Below, piece after piece: positions 1-8,836 of a stretch of 64,000 nucleotides of DNA (the stretch's first letter is position 1; the number at the start of each line of letters is the position of its first letter). The stretch comes from Dryocola sp031988645 (lineage in GTDB: Bacteria; Pseudomonadota; Gammaproteobacteria; Enterobacterales; Enterobacteriaceae): contig NZ_CP150452.1 in the NCBI RefSeq assembly GCF_051307045.1, forward strand, positions 682,001-746,000, written 5' to 3'. The position numbers were made by a program, and so were the translations under genes. Under the pieces are notes generated by a model. The model was not told where the DNA came from. It saw only the letters and a list, made by a program, of their open reading frames with translations, and did no database searches.

Positions 1-918
1 CCGTGAATGACGGGAATAAATACCGGCTACGCGCGGTGGATTTAAATTTGCTGACCGTTTTTGACGCGGTGATGCAGGTTCAGAACATTACAAAAGCCGC
101 CCGGCTGCTGGGAATGTCGCAGCCGGCGGTCAGCAACGCGGTGGCGCGCCTGAAGGTTATGTTCAACGATGAGCTGTTTGTACGCTACGGGCGCGGAATA
201 CAGCCCACGGCGCGGGCTTATCAGCTGTTTGCCTCCGTCCGCCAGGCCTTACAGCTTGTTCAAAACGAACTGCCGGGCACGGGCTTTGAACCCGACGAAA
301 GTGAACGCGTTTTTCAACTTTGCGTCAGCAGCCCGCTTGATAATTTGCTGACCTCCGTCATTTTTAATAACGTCCGGGATTCGGCGCCTAATATTCAGCT
401 GTTGTTTAAATCCTGCCTGCATAAAGACATCGAGCACCAGCTGCGCTATCAGGAAACGGAATTTGTTATCGCCTATGATGATTTTCGCCGTTCGGAATTT
501 ACCTGTGTGCCGCTGTTTGAAGACGAAATGGTTCTGGTGGCAAGCCAAAAACACCCCCGGCTGATGGCGCCGTTAAAAGAGAAAGATATTTATAACGAGC
601 AGCATGCGGTGGTTTCATTGGATCGTTTTGCTTCCTTTAGCGCGCTCTGGTACCAGACGCCGCCAAGACAAGCCTGTATTTCTTATCAGGGAATGGCGCT
701 GACAAGCGTGCTGAATGTCGTATCGCAGACGCAATTAGTGGCGATCGCTCCGCGCTGGCTGGCCGAAGAATTCTCCGAAAGTTTGCGGCTGAAAATATTT
801 GCCCTTCCGCTTAAGGAAAACAGGCGTACCTGCTACCTGTCATGGCACGAGGCGGCGGATAAAGACCGAGGGCCACCAGTGGATGGCGAAATTACTTACT
901 TCTGTTTGCCGCAGATAG
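1..918 (+). CDS. leuO: LysR-type transcriptional regulator LeuO (5' partial, frameshifted near 3' end)
   Basis: LeuO is a LysR-family DNA-binding regulator and H-NS antagonist encoded next to ilvIH. The N-terminal winged helix-turn-helix is clear (DLNLLTVFDAV, then GMSQPAVSNAVARL), followed by an effector-binding domain ending in SWHEAA. Only about ten residues precede VDLNLL, against about twenty in E. coli, so the true start probably lies before the window; a GTG at 3 is the only in-window candidate. An extra G in the GGG at 870-872 (GAGGCC read as GAGGGCC) shifts the last 16 codons. Correcting it gives the family ending ...GHQWM...CRR and a stop at 916-918 instead of 932. Identity is secure; the exact start is unknown. 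Confidence 0.93.
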
Positions 919-936
919 TCCCCGAGCGTTAGCGGA

Positions 937-975
937 TAAACCGGCGCCTGAAAACAGGCCGGTTTTCCTTTTTAT
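937..975 (+). terminator. Rho-independent terminator after leuO
   Basis: AAACCGG pairs with CCGGTTT, with an inner CCTG/CAGG stem and an AAAA loop, followed by TTTTCCTTTTT. It begins 19 bases after the corrected leuO stop. Confidence 0.8.
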
Positions 976-986
976 CGTCTTCAATG

Positions 987-1016
987 CAGCATTTTATGCT
1001 GTAGCATTTTCTGACA
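987..1016. promoter_or_regulatory. Lrp-like binding sites upstream of ilvIH
   Basis: CAGCATTTTATGCTG at 987-1001 is a perfect 6-bp inverted repeat around TTT. It fits 14 of 15 positions of the Lrp consensus YAGHAWATTWTDCTR as I recall it. A weaker adjacent copy starts at 1002 (TAGCATTTTCTG). Lrp is the known activator of ilvIH in E. coli, so the position 310-340 bases before ilvI is plausible. Binding itself is inferred. Confidence 0.65.
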
Positions 1017-1172
1017 GCCGCCTCGCTATTCATCAAAACCCCCGCGTTAATTAGATTTCACCTGTAATTCTCCCGTTCATAACATATTCAGTAATAGTAT
1101 TTGCTTATATTCAGGAGTTAACTTCGTCATGTCGGCGTTTTGTAGCAAGGAAGTTAAAAACCAGCGGGCAGG

Positions 1173-1280
1173 CGCGCGGTCATGTGATTGATCGCCTGAT
1201 TTTCAACGGTTATGTTAGGAAGGAAAACTTACAAATAAAAAGTCAGGCAGGGCCTAAGAACCTGCCTTAATGACCGCGCG
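1173..1280. repeat. Nested inverted repeats before ilvI
   Basis: CGCGCGGTCAT at 1173-1183 is exactly complementary to ATGACCGCGCG at 1270-1280, with an 86-base spacer. Inside the spacer, AGGCAGG (1245-1251) pairs with CCTGCCT (1261-1267). A third pairing, CAGGCG (1169-1174) with CGCCTG (1193-1198), would compete with the long stem. No U-run follows, so this is not a simple terminator. The GGGCC at 1250-1254 could itself carry the miscall seen elsewhere in the window. Confidence 0.6.
1188..1216 (+). promoter_or_regulatory. Candidate ilvIH promoter
   Basis: TTGATC (1188-1193), a 17-base spacer and TATGTT (1211-1216) form a moderate sigma-70 promoter about 110 bases before ilvI and downstream of the Lrp-like sites. 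This rests on pattern match only, and other AT-rich hexamers in the gap could serve. Confidence 0.4.
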
Positions 1281-1326
1281 GAAATGAATTCTGCCGTCGG
1301 TCAACACGTGAGCCTGGAGGCAAACC

Positions 1327-3051
1327 ATGGAGATGTTGTCAGGAGCCGAGATGGTCGTCCGATCGTTAATCGATCAGGGCGTTAAGCATGTATTCGGCTA
1401 TCCGGGGGGCGCTGTACTCGATATTTACGATGCGCTCCATACAATTGGTGGGATCGATCATGTGCTGGTCCGCCATGAACAGGCCGCCGTACATATGGCT
1501 GACGGACTGGCACGAGCAACCGGGGAAGTCGGGGTTGTGCTGGTAACCTCAGGACCCGGCGCGACCAATGCCATCACCGGTATCGCTACCGCTTATATGG
1601 ACTCCATCCCTCTGGTTGTGCTTTCAGGCCAGGTCGCCACCTCCCTCATCGGGTACGATGCTTTCCAGGAGTGCGATATGGTGGGCATTTCGCGCCCGGT
1701 GGTAAAGCATAGCTTCCTGGTTAAGCAGGCTGAAGATATTCCCGGCATCATCAAAAAAGCGTTCTGGCTGGCCGCAAGCGGCCGCCCGGGGCCTGTGGTG
1801 GTGGACCTGCCGAAAGATATTATGAGCCCGGCAAATAAGCTTCCTTACAGCTACCCGGAAACGGTGAGCATGCGCTCGTATAACCCGACGACGCAGGGAC
1901 ATAAAGGTCAGATAAAACGCGCGTTGCAGACCCTGCTGAGCGCGAAAAAGCCGGTGATGTATGTGGGCGGCGGCGCTATTACCTCCGCCTGTCATGCGGA
2001 GCTGCGTGAGCTAGCCGGGAAGCTCAATATCCCCGTCGTCTCTTCTTTAATGGGGTTGGGCGCGTTTCCGGGCACGCACCGGCAGGCGCTGGGCATGTTA
2101 GGGATGCACGGAACCTATGAAGCCAATATGGCCATGCATAACTCGGATGTGATCTTTGGCGTAGGGGTGAGGTTTGACGACCGCACAACCAACAACCTGG
2201 CGAAATACTGTCCGAACGCCACCGTGCTGCATATTGATATCGATCCGACCTCTATTTCGAAAACGGTTGGGGCAGATATTCCTATCGTGGGCGACGCGCG
2301 TTTGGTGTTGCAACAGATGCTTGAGCTGCTGGCGCAGGAAGATACGCCGCAGTCAGGCGATGATATTCGCGACTGGTGGCAGCAAATTGAACACTGGCGC
2401 GCACGGCAGTGTCTGGAATTCGACCGTGAAAGCGGAAAGATTAAGCCGCAGGCGGTTATCGAAACTCTTTATAAGCTCACCGACGGTAAAGCATACGTGA
2501 CTTCTGACGTGGGCCAGCATCAGATGTTCGCCGCTCTTTATTACACCTTTGACGAGCCGCGTCGTTGGATAAACTCCGGCGGGCTTGGCACCATGGGCTT
2601 TGGCCTGCCGGCGGCGCTCGGGGTGAAACTGGCGCTGCCCGAGGAAACCGTGGTGTGCGTGACCGGCGACGGCAGTATTCAGATGAATATTCAGGAGCTC
2701 TCTACGGCGCTGCAGTACGGCTTGTCGGTGCTGGTATTAAACCTTAACAACCGTTACCTCGGCATGGTGAAGCAGTGGCAGGACATGATTTATTCCGGCC
2801 GTCATTCCCAGTCTTATATGGAGTCGCTGCCTGACTTTGTTCGCCTGGCGGAAGCTTACGGGCATGTCGGCATCAGCATTACCCAACCCGATGAGCTGGA
2901 AAGCAAGCTGGCGGAAGCTCTAGAAGCGGTGAAAAATCAGCGCCTGGTCTTCGTGGACGTCACGGTCGACGGGACAGAACACGTTTATCCGATGCAGATC
3001 CGCGGCGGGGGAATGGACGAAATGTGGTTAAGCAAAACGGAGAGAACCTGA
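1327..3051 (+). CDS. ilvI: Acetolactate synthase III, large (catalytic) subunit
   Basis: IlvI is the thiamine-diphosphate and FAD-dependent catalytic subunit of AHAS III. It joins two pyruvates to acetolactate, or pyruvate and 2-oxobutyrate to acetohydroxybutyrate, in valine, leucine and isoleucine synthesis. At 574 residues it equals the E. coli protein. Visible motifs are the N-terminal ThDP domain with the catalytic glutamate in VRHEQAAVHMADG (about residue 51), the central FAD-linked domain, and the C-terminal GDGSIQMNIQELSTA diphosphate and magnesium site. A strong GGAGG sits 6 bases before the ATG. ilvH follows one base after the stop. The GGGGCC at 1788-1793 is intact, so not every such site in the window is damaged. 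Confidence 0.98.
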   Translation: MEMLSGAEMVVRSLIDQGVKHVFGYPGGAVLDIYDALHTIGGIDHVLVRHEQAAVHMADGLARATGEVGVVLVTSGPGATNAITGIATAYMDSIPLVVLSGQVATSLIGYDAFQECDMVGISRPVVKHSFLVKQAEDIPGIIKKAFWLAASGRPGPVVVDLPKDIMSPANKLPYSYPETVSMRSYNPTTQGHKGQIKRALQTLLSAKKPVMYVGGGAITSACHAELRELAGKLNIPVVSSLMGLGAFPGTHRQALGMLGMHGTYEANMAMHNSDVIFGVGVRFDDRTTNNLAKYCPNATVLHIDIDPTSISKTVGADIPIVGDARLVLQQMLELLAQEDTPQSGDDIRDWWQQIEHWRARQCLEFDRESGKIKPQAVIETLYKLTDGKAYVTSDVGQHQMFAALYYTFDEPRRWINSGGLGTMGFGLPAALGVKLALPEETVVCVTGDGSIQMNIQELSTALQYGLSVLVLNLNNRYLGMVKQWQDMIYSGRHSQSYMESLPDFVRLAEAYGHVGISITQPDELESKLAEALEAVKNQRLVFVDVTVDGTEHVYPMQIRGGGMDEMWLSKTERT

Positions 3052-3052
3052 T

Positions 3053-3544
3053 ATGCGCCGGATATTATCTGTCTTACTGGAAAACGAATCCGGAGCGCTC
3101 TCTCGGGTTATCGGTCTGTTTTCTCAACGCGGCTACAACATCGAAAGCCTGACCGTCGCGCCGACGGACGATCCAACCCTGTCGCGCATGACCATACAGA
3201 CCGTCGGCGATGAAAAAGTGCTTGAGCAGATCGAAAAGCAGCTGCATAAGCTGGTGGACGTGCTGCGGGTGAGCGAGCTGGGGCAGGGGGCGCACGTTGA
3301 ACGTGAAATCATGCTGGTGAAAGTGCAGGCCAGCGGATACGGACGCGAAGAGGTGAAGCGCAGCGCGGAAATTTTCCGCGGCCAAATCATCGACGTCACC
3401 CCCACGCTTTATACGGTTCAGCTTGCCGGCACCAGCGATAAACTCGATGCTTTTCTGAACACTATCCGTGAAGTGGCGAAAATCGTCGAGGTGGCGCGCT
3501 CGGGCATCGTTGGCGTCTCGCGCGGCGATAAAATAATGCGTTAG
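3053..3544 (+). CDS. ilvH: Acetolactate synthase III, small regulatory subunit
   Basis: IlvH is the regulatory subunit of AHAS III. It binds valine and confers feedback inhibition on IlvI and raises its activity. The 163 residues match E. coli length. An N-terminal ACT domain (about residues 4-75, including LENESGALSRVIGLFSQRGYNIESL, given here only as landmarks) is followed by a C-terminal ACT-like domain ending SRGDKIMR. The ATG starts one base after the ilvI stop, so the pair is translationally coupled. The family Gly14 and Asn residues of the valine site are in the first ACT domain. Confidence 0.97.
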   Translation: MRRILSVLLENESGALSRVIGLFSQRGYNIESLTVAPTDDPTLSRMTIQTVGDEKVLEQIEKQLHKLVDVLRVSELGQGAHVEREIMLVKVQASGYGREEVKRSAEIFRGQIIDVTPTLYTVQLAGTSDKLDAFLNTIREVAKIVEVARSGIVGVSRGDKIMR

Positions 3545-3566
3545 TAATAAATGTGATCTGGTTCAC

Positions 3567-3597
3567 AGGCCCGGTAAGCGATACCGGGCTTTTTTTT
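3567..3597 (+). terminator. Terminator after ilvIH
   Basis: GCCCGGTA (3569-3576) and TACCGGGC (3582-3589) form an 8-bp stem with loop AGCGA, followed by eight Ts. It sits just after the ilvH stop. Confidence 0.9.
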
Positions 3598-3607
3598 GCA
3601 AACCTTT

Positions 3608-3635
3608 CAGCAACTGCCTGCAAAAGCAGTTGCTG
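3608..3635. repeat. Strong hairpin between ilvH and cra
   Basis: CAGCAACTGC (3608-3617) is perfectly complementary to GCAGTTGCTG (3626-3635), with an 8-base loop. No T-run follows on the plus strand. It lies about 85 bases before cra and could be an mRNA leader stem, a boundary element or a protein site. Function unknown. Confidence 0.6.
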
Positions 3636-3719
3636 GAGGTATTATTCTGCGCTTAGATGTCAATGTTGTAACCATGACCAGGGTATGGTTATGGATAACT
3701 TTCTGATTAAGGGGCTACT

Positions 3720-4726
3720 GTGAAATTGGATGAAATCGCGCGCCTGGCCGGAGTTTCGCGCACCACGGCGAGCTACGTCATCAACGGTAAAGCAAAGCAG
3801 TATCGTGTCAGTGACAAAACCGTTGAGAAAGTCATGGCGGTTGTACGCGAACATAACTACCACCCGAACGCGGTGGCGGCGGGTTTACGGGCGGGGCGCA
3901 CGCGTTCTATTGGCCTTGTGATCCCGGATCTGGAAAACACCAGTTACACCCGAATTGCGAACTACCTTGAACGTCAGGCGCGCCAGCGCGGCTACCAGCT
4001 GCTGATTGCCTGCTCAGAAGACCAGCCGGATAACGAGATGCGTTGTATCGAGCATCTCTTACAGCGCCAGGTTGACGCCATCATCGTTTCAACCTCTCTG
4101 CCGCCGGAGCATCCTTTCTATCAGCGCTGGGCGAAGGACTCTTTTCCCATCATCGCCCTCGACCGGGCGCTGGATCGCGAACATTTTACAAGCGTAGTGG
4201 GCGCCGATCAGGAAGATGCTGAGATGCTCGCTGAGGAGCTGCGTAAATTCCCGGGCGAAACGATTCTTTATCTCGGCGCGCTGCCCGAGCTTTCCGTCAG
4301 CTACTTGCGTGAACAGGGCTTTCGTACGGCCTGGAAAGATGACCCGCGCGAGGTCCATTTCCTGTATGCGAACAGCTATGAGCGCGAAGCCGCAGGTCAG
4401 CTCTTCGAAAAATGGCTGGAAACGCATCCGATGCCGCAGGCGCTGTATACAACGTCGTTCGCCCTGCTGCAGGGAGTGATGGACGTCACTTTGCGCCGTG
4501 AAGGACGTTTGCCTTCCGAACTGGCGATCGCCACCTTTGGCGATCACGAGCTGCTCGATTTCCTGCAGTGCCCGGTGCTGGCGGTAGCGCAGCGCCATCG
4601 GGACGTGGCCGAGCGCGTGCTGGAGCTGGTGCTCGCAAGCCTTGATGAACCGCGAAAACCTAAACCGGGCGCCTTACCCGCATTCGCCGCAACCTTTATC
4701 ATCGCGGCAGCTTAAGCCGCCATTAA
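3720..4726 (+). CDS. cra: Catabolite repressor/activator Cra (FruR), frameshifted near 3' end
   Basis: Cra is a LacI-family regulator that senses fructose 1-phosphate or fructose 1,6-bisphosphate and controls carbon flux. The N-terminal helix-turn-helix begins at residue 1 (MKLDEIARLAGVSRTTASYV), followed by a LacI sugar-binding domain. The GTG start at 3720 matches E. coli. GGGCC is read as GGGCGCC at 4667-4673, a two-base gain that replaces the C-terminus and stops early at 4715. Removing two bases restores an ending like the family's ...RRNLYHRG... and exactly 334 residues. This is the only lesion that splits the GG and CC instead of lengthening one run. Confidence 0.95.
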
Positions 4727-4728
4727 CC

Positions 4729-4757
4729 AAAAAAGGCAGTTTCGGCTGCCTTTGTTA
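4729..4757 (+). terminator. Terminator after cra
   Basis: AAAGGCAG (4732-4739) pairs with CTGCCTTT (4746-4753) around a TTTCGG loop, then TTTGTT. It lies directly after the corrected cra stop at 4726, which supports the frame correction. Confidence 0.85.
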
Positions 4758-5199
4758 ATTAAGATTTTTCTTCTTTATAATCCCTTTATTATTTCAGGCG
4801 TTTAATTTCCTTACCGCTAATGTAAAGAAAAGAATCTTTTAAAAGTTTAATTCGCTCCGTTGTATTATTTTGTTACATACGAGGCGTTAAAAAATGTCGG
4901 TTAATTAAACAATAGTGATTCACTTTTCCCCACGCCCGCCCCCGCGCTGCGTTCAGCCCGCATCCGGCGCTGTTATCCTGGCGGGAAATGCCTTAAAATG
5001 CCGACCGCGTCGCAAACTGAGTACTTAATATTTCGCTTACAGGGTTTTCAGTCGATTTAACGAGCTGCATGTTTATTCGTCTCTTTTCTTTCAAATATTC
5101 ATAGCGTTAATTTTGCTTCGCTCTTGCAGTGCTTTTCACGCCAGCCATTAATCAATCGCTTAGGCTGGGAAATTTATTTCCCTGAGCCGCGAGGCTTGC

Positions 5200-5229
5200 T
5201 TGACAAGCTTTTCCTCCGCTCCGTAAACT
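5200..5229 (+). promoter_or_regulatory. Pmra, main promoter of the dcw cluster
   Basis: TTGACA (5200-5205), an 18-base spacer and TAAACT (5224-5229) closely match the known E. coli mraZ promoter in sequence and position. It would drive mraZ and the division and peptidoglycan genes downstream. Confidence 0.85.
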
Positions 5230-5236
5230 CCCTCGG

Positions 5237-5261
5237 GTGGGAATTTGTGGGGTAAAGTGGT
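5237..5261. promoter_or_regulatory. MraZ operator: three GTGG repeats at 10-base spacing
   Basis: GTGGG at 5237, GTGGG at 5247 and GTGGT at 5257 repeat every 10 bases just downstream of the -10 box. MraZ in E. coli represses its own operon by binding such spaced repeats. The third copy is degenerate (GTGGT). Confidence 0.85.
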
Positions 5262-5290
5262 GGAAAGGGTCAATTTAGGGTGAGGCTGGC

Positions 5291-5749
5291 ATGTTCCGTG
5301 GGGCAACATTAGTCAATCTCGACAGCAAGGGGCGGCTTGCCGTACCTGCCCGATACCGGGAAAAGCTTGTCGAAACCTCAGAAGGTCAGATGGTGTGCAC
5401 CATCGACATCCATCACCCCTGCCTGCTGCTCTATACCCTCCCCGAGTGGGAAATTATTGAACAAAAGCTAGCCCGTTTGTCGAGCATGAATCCCGTAGAG
5501 CGCCGCGTTCAACGCCTTTTACTTGGTCATGCCAGCGAATGTCAGATGGACAGTGCCGGGCGATTGCTGGTGGCGCCTGTTTTGCGCCAGCACGCCGGGC
5601 TGACCAAAGAAGTCATGCTGGTCGGGCAGTTCAATAAGTTTGAACTGTGGGATGAAGCGACCTGGCATCAACAGATCAAGGAAGACATCGACGCTGAGCA
5701 GGAAACGGCAACCGGTTTGTCGGAACGCCTGCAGGACTTGTCACTATAA
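5291..5749 (+). CDS. mraZ: Transcriptional regulator MraZ
   Basis: MraZ is an AbrB-like DNA-binding protein that forms a ring and represses the dcw promoter. At 152 residues it equals E. coli MraZ. Two tandem SpoVT/AbrB-type domains are visible, near residues 5-52 (NLDSKGRLAVPARYR) and 81-124 (CQMDSAGRLLVAPVLR). It is the first gene of the cluster, 30 bases downstream of its own operator repeats, with ribosome site GTGAGG. rsmH begins 3 bases after its stop. Confidence 0.97.
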   Translation: MFRGATLVNLDSKGRLAVPARYREKLVETSEGQMVCTIDIHHPCLLLYTLPEWEIIEQKLARLSSMNPVERRVQRLLLGHASECQMDSAGRLLVAPVLRQHAGLTKEVMLVGQFNKFELWDEATWHQQIKEDIDAEQETATGLSERLQDLSL

Positions 5750-5752
5750 GTA

Positions 5753-6694
5753 ATGATGGAAAATTTTAAACACACTACGGTGCTGCTTGATGAGGCCGTG
5801 AACGGCCTTAATATTCGTCACGATGGCATTTACATTGATGGCACGTTTGGTCGCGGTGGCCATTCACGACTGATTCTCTCCCAGCTGGGCGCAGAAGGTC
5901 GTTTGCTGGCTATCGACCGCGATCCGCAGGCCATCGCGGCGGCTCAGGCGATTGACGATCCGCGTTTCACCATCATTCACGGTCCTTTCTCGGAGCTTGC
6001 CCGGTACGTAGGCGAACGCGGGCTTACGGGTAAAATCGACGGTATTTTGCTCGATCTCGGCGTCTCCTCACCCCAGCTTGATGACGCAGAGCGCGGCTTC
6101 TCGTTTATGCGCGACGGCCCGCTGGATATGCGCATGGATCCAACCCGCGGGCAATCTGCCGCGCAGTGGCTGCTGACCGCAGACGAAGCCGACATCGCCT
6201 GGGTGATTAAAACCTTCGGCGAAGAGAAGTTCGGCAAACGTATTGCGCGCGCCATCGTCGAGCGTAACCGCGAACAGCCGATGACCCGCACCAAAGAGCT
6301 GGCTGCGGTTGTGGCGGCGGCAATGCCGGTTAAAGACAAATTTAAGCATCCTGCGACCCGCACTTTCCAGGCCATCCGTATCTGGATTAACAGCGAGCTC
6401 GAAGAGATTGAAAACGCGTTGAAAGGCTCGATTGAGGCCTTATCTCCCGGCGGACGCCTGTCGATAATCAGCTTCCATTCCCTTGAAGACCGTATCGTGA
6501 AGCGCTTTATGCGCGAGAACAGCCGCGGTCCGCAGGTGCCGGCCGGTTTGCCGATGACGGAAGCGCAGCTGAACAAGCTCGGCGGCCGCTATCTGAAATC
6601 GCTTGGCAAAATGATGCCAGGCGATGAAGAAGTGGCGGAAAACGTGCGTGCCCGCAGTTCGGTTCTGCGCATTGCTGAGAGGACTAACGCATGA
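5753..6694 (+). CDS. rsmH: 16S rRNA (cytosine-1402-N4)-methyltransferase RsmH
   Basis: RsmH (MraW) methylates N4 of C1402 in 16S rRNA using S-adenosylmethionine. The 313 residues equal E. coli length. The SAM motif DGTFGRGGHS lies near residue 33, with LLAIDRDPQAI after it, and the family signatures LDLGVSSPQLD and FHSLEDRIVKRF are present. Two adjacent ATG codons (5753, 5756) offer starts; the first is used by analogy. The gene overlaps ftsL by 4 bases. Confidence 0.97.
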   Translation: MMENFKHTTVLLDEAVNGLNIRHDGIYIDGTFGRGGHSRLILSQLGAEGRLLAIDRDPQAIAAAQAIDDPRFTIIHGPFSELARYVGERGLTGKIDGILLDLGVSSPQLDDAERGFSFMRDGPLDMRMDPTRGQSAAQWLLTADEADIAWVIKTFGEEKFGKRIARAIVERNREQPMTRTKELAAVVAAAMPVKDKFKHPATRTFQAIRIWINSELEEIENALKGSIEALSPGGRLSIISFHSLEDRIVKRFMRENSRGPQVPAGLPMTEAQLNKLGGRYLKSLGKMMPGDEEVAENVRARSSVLRIAERTNA

Positions 6695-7053
6695 TAAACG
6701 CGGTGACAGAAGCCCTGGGAAAAGTAACCCAGCTTGGCAGCAACGAGCGCCACGCGCTGCCAACGGTTATTGGCGGGGATCTTTTACGCCACGGCAAACT
6801 GCCACTGTGCTTGTTTATCGCCATTATTTTTACCGCCATTTCAGTGGTGACCACCGCGCACCACACCCGTTTGCTTACGGCTCAACGTGAACAGATGGTG
6901 GTGGAGCGCGACGCTCTGGATATTGAATGGCGCAACCTGATTTTAGAAGAAAACGCCCTCGGCGATCATAGCCGGGTGGAACGGATCGCTACGGAGAAGC
7001 TGCAGCTGCAGCATGTGGATCCTTCGCAGGAAAACATCGTAGTTCAGCAATAA
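6691..7053 (+). CDS. ftsL: Cell division protein FtsL
   Basis: FtsL is a small bitopic membrane protein that forms a coiled-coil complex with FtsB and FtsQ in the divisome and helps activate FtsWI. The 120 residues are close to the 121 of E. coli. It has a short cytoplasmic N-terminus, one membrane segment (about residues 35-55, LPLCLFIAIIFTAISVVTT region), then a periplasmic heptad-rich region. It overlaps rsmH by 4 bases and ftsI follows after 15 bases. Confidence 0.95.
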   Translation: MINAVTEALGKVTQLGSNERHALPTVIGGDLLRHGKLPLCLFIAIIFTAISVVTTAHHTRLLTAQREQMVVERDALDIEWRNLILEENALGDHSRVERIATEKLQLQHVDPSQENIVVQQ

Positions 7054-7068
7054 GGAATCGCGCGACAG

Positions 7069-8836
7069 ATGAGAGCAGCGGCAAAAACGCTTAAACCAAA
7101 ACGCCAGGAAGAGCAGGCCAACTTTATCGGTTGGCGTTTTGCGTTGCTTTGCGGTTGTATCTTACTGGCGCTGGCTTTCCTGTTAGGGCCGCGTCGCCTG
7201 GCTGCAGATTATCGCCCCGGATATGCTGGTACGTCAGGGAGACATGCGTTCCCTGCGCGTGCAGGAGGTTTCCACCTCGCGCGGAATGATAAGCGACCGT
7301 GCGGGCCGCCCTCTGGCGGTAAGCGTGCCGGTGAAAGCCATCTGGGCGGATCCGAAAGAGCTGCACGAAGCCGGCGGCATCACCCTTGATAACCGCTGGA
7401 AAGCGCTGGCCGACGCGCTGAAAATGCCGCTCGACCAGCTTGCCTCGCGCGTTAACAGCAATCCGAAAGGGCGCTTTATTTATCTGGCGCGTCAGGTTAA
7501 CCCGGACATCGGCGACTACATCAAAAAGCTGAAGCTGCCGGGCATTCATCTGCGCGAAGAATCCCGCCGTTACTATCCGTCAGGCGAAGTTACCGCTCAC
7601 CTCATTGGTTTTACCAACGTCGACAGCCAGGGGATTGAAGGCGTTGAGAAAAGCTTTGATAAATGGCTTACCGGCCAGCCCGGCGAGCGCATCGTGCGTA
7701 AAGACCGCTATGGCCGCGTCATCGAAGATATTTCCTCGACGGACAGCCAGGCCGCCCATAACCTGGCGTTGAGCATTGATGAACGCCTGCAGGCGCTGGT
7801 TTATCGCGAGCTTAATAACGCCGTAGCCTTTAACAAGGCCGAGTCGGGCAGCGCCGTGCTGGTGGATGTCAACACCGGCGAAGTGCTGGCGATGGCAAAC
7901 AGCCCGTCTTATAACCCAAACAACCTGACCGGTACCGCAAAAGACATTATGCGTAACCGCACCATCACCGACGTGTTTGAACCCGGTTCAACCGTTAAGC
8001 CGATGGTGGTGATGACCGCGCTGCAGCGCGGCGTCGTGCAGGAGAATACCGTACTGAATACCGTGCCGTACCGCATCAATGGTCATGAGATCAAAGACGT
8101 GGCGCGCTACAGCGAATTGACCCTTACCGGGGTGCTACAGAAGTCGAGTAACGTCGGGGTTTCCAAACTGGCGTTAGCGATGCCCTCCTCAGCGTTAGTA
8201 GATACTTACTCACGTTTTGGACTGGGAAAAGCGACCAATTTGGGGTTGGTCGGGGAACGCAGTGGCTTATATCCTCAAAAACAACGGTGGTCTGACATAG
8301 AGAGGGCCACCTTCTCTTTCGGCTACGGGCTAATGGTAACGCCGTTACAGTTAGCGCGAGTCTACGCAACCATCGGCAGCTACGGCGTTTACCGTCCGCT
8401 GTCGATAACCAAAGTTGATCCGCCGGTGCCCGGCGAGCGTATTTTCCCGGAAGCGACGGTGCGCACCGTCGTACACATGATGGAAAGCGTGGCCCTGCCG
8501 GGCGGCGGGGGCGTAAAAGCGGCCATCAAAGGCTACCGCATCGCCATTAAAACCGGTACGGCGAAGAAAGTCGGCCCGGACGGAAAATACATCAATAAAT
8601 ACATTGCCTACACCGCGGGCGTCGCGCCAGCAAGCCAGCCACGCTTTGCGCTGGTGGTGGTGATTAACGATCCGCAGGCGGGTAAATATTACGGTGGTGC
8701 CGTATCTGCGCCCGTGTTCGGTGCCATCATGGGCGGCGTATTACGCACCATGAACATTGAACCAGACGCGCTGGCAACCGGTGAAAAAAGCGAATTTGTA
8801 ATTAATCAGAAAGAGGGATCAGGTGGCAGATCGTAA
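7069..8836 (+). CDS. ftsI: Peptidoglycan transpeptidase FtsI (PBP3), frameshifted
   Basis: FtsI is the septal class B penicillin-binding protein that cross-links peptidoglycan with FtsW. One N-terminal membrane segment (about residues 20-40) precedes the dimerisation and transpeptidase domains. The active-site motif STVK lies in FEPGSTVKP, with SSN (QKSSNVGV) and KTGT (AIKTGTAKK). An extra G in the GGG at 7186-7188 (TTAGGCC read as TTAGGGCC) breaks the frame inside the membrane segment at about codon 40. Corrected, the protein is 588 residues, exactly the E. coli length. The enzyme is essential, so a real null is not credible. The 3' end overlaps murE by 14 bases. Confidence 0.96.

Larger units (their letters stand above)
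919..1326. other. leuO-ilvI intergenic regulatory region
   Basis: This 408-base gap holds, in order, the leuO terminator (937-975), an AT-rich segment with Lrp-like sites (987-1016), a candidate ilvI promoter (1188-1216), and a nested inverted-repeat structure (1173-1280) before the ilvI ribosome site GGAGG at 1316-1320. No ORF with coding character is seen. In E. coli the same gap carries multiple Lrp sites that activate ilvIH, which fits what is seen here. Confidence 0.75.
4727..5290. other. cra-mraZ intergenic region
   Basis: This 564-base gap starts with the cra terminator. The AT-rich middle (about 4760-5190) shows no ORF with coding character and no RNA gene I can recognise. The last 90 bases hold the dcw promoter (5200-5229) and the MraZ operator (5237-5261). 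Confidence 0.8.

Noticed and set aside
3675..3707. Possible leader peptide MTRVWLWITF upstream of cra
   Set aside because: Ten codons only, no good ribosome site, no repeated regulatory codon, and it does not resemble the E. coli fruL peptide.
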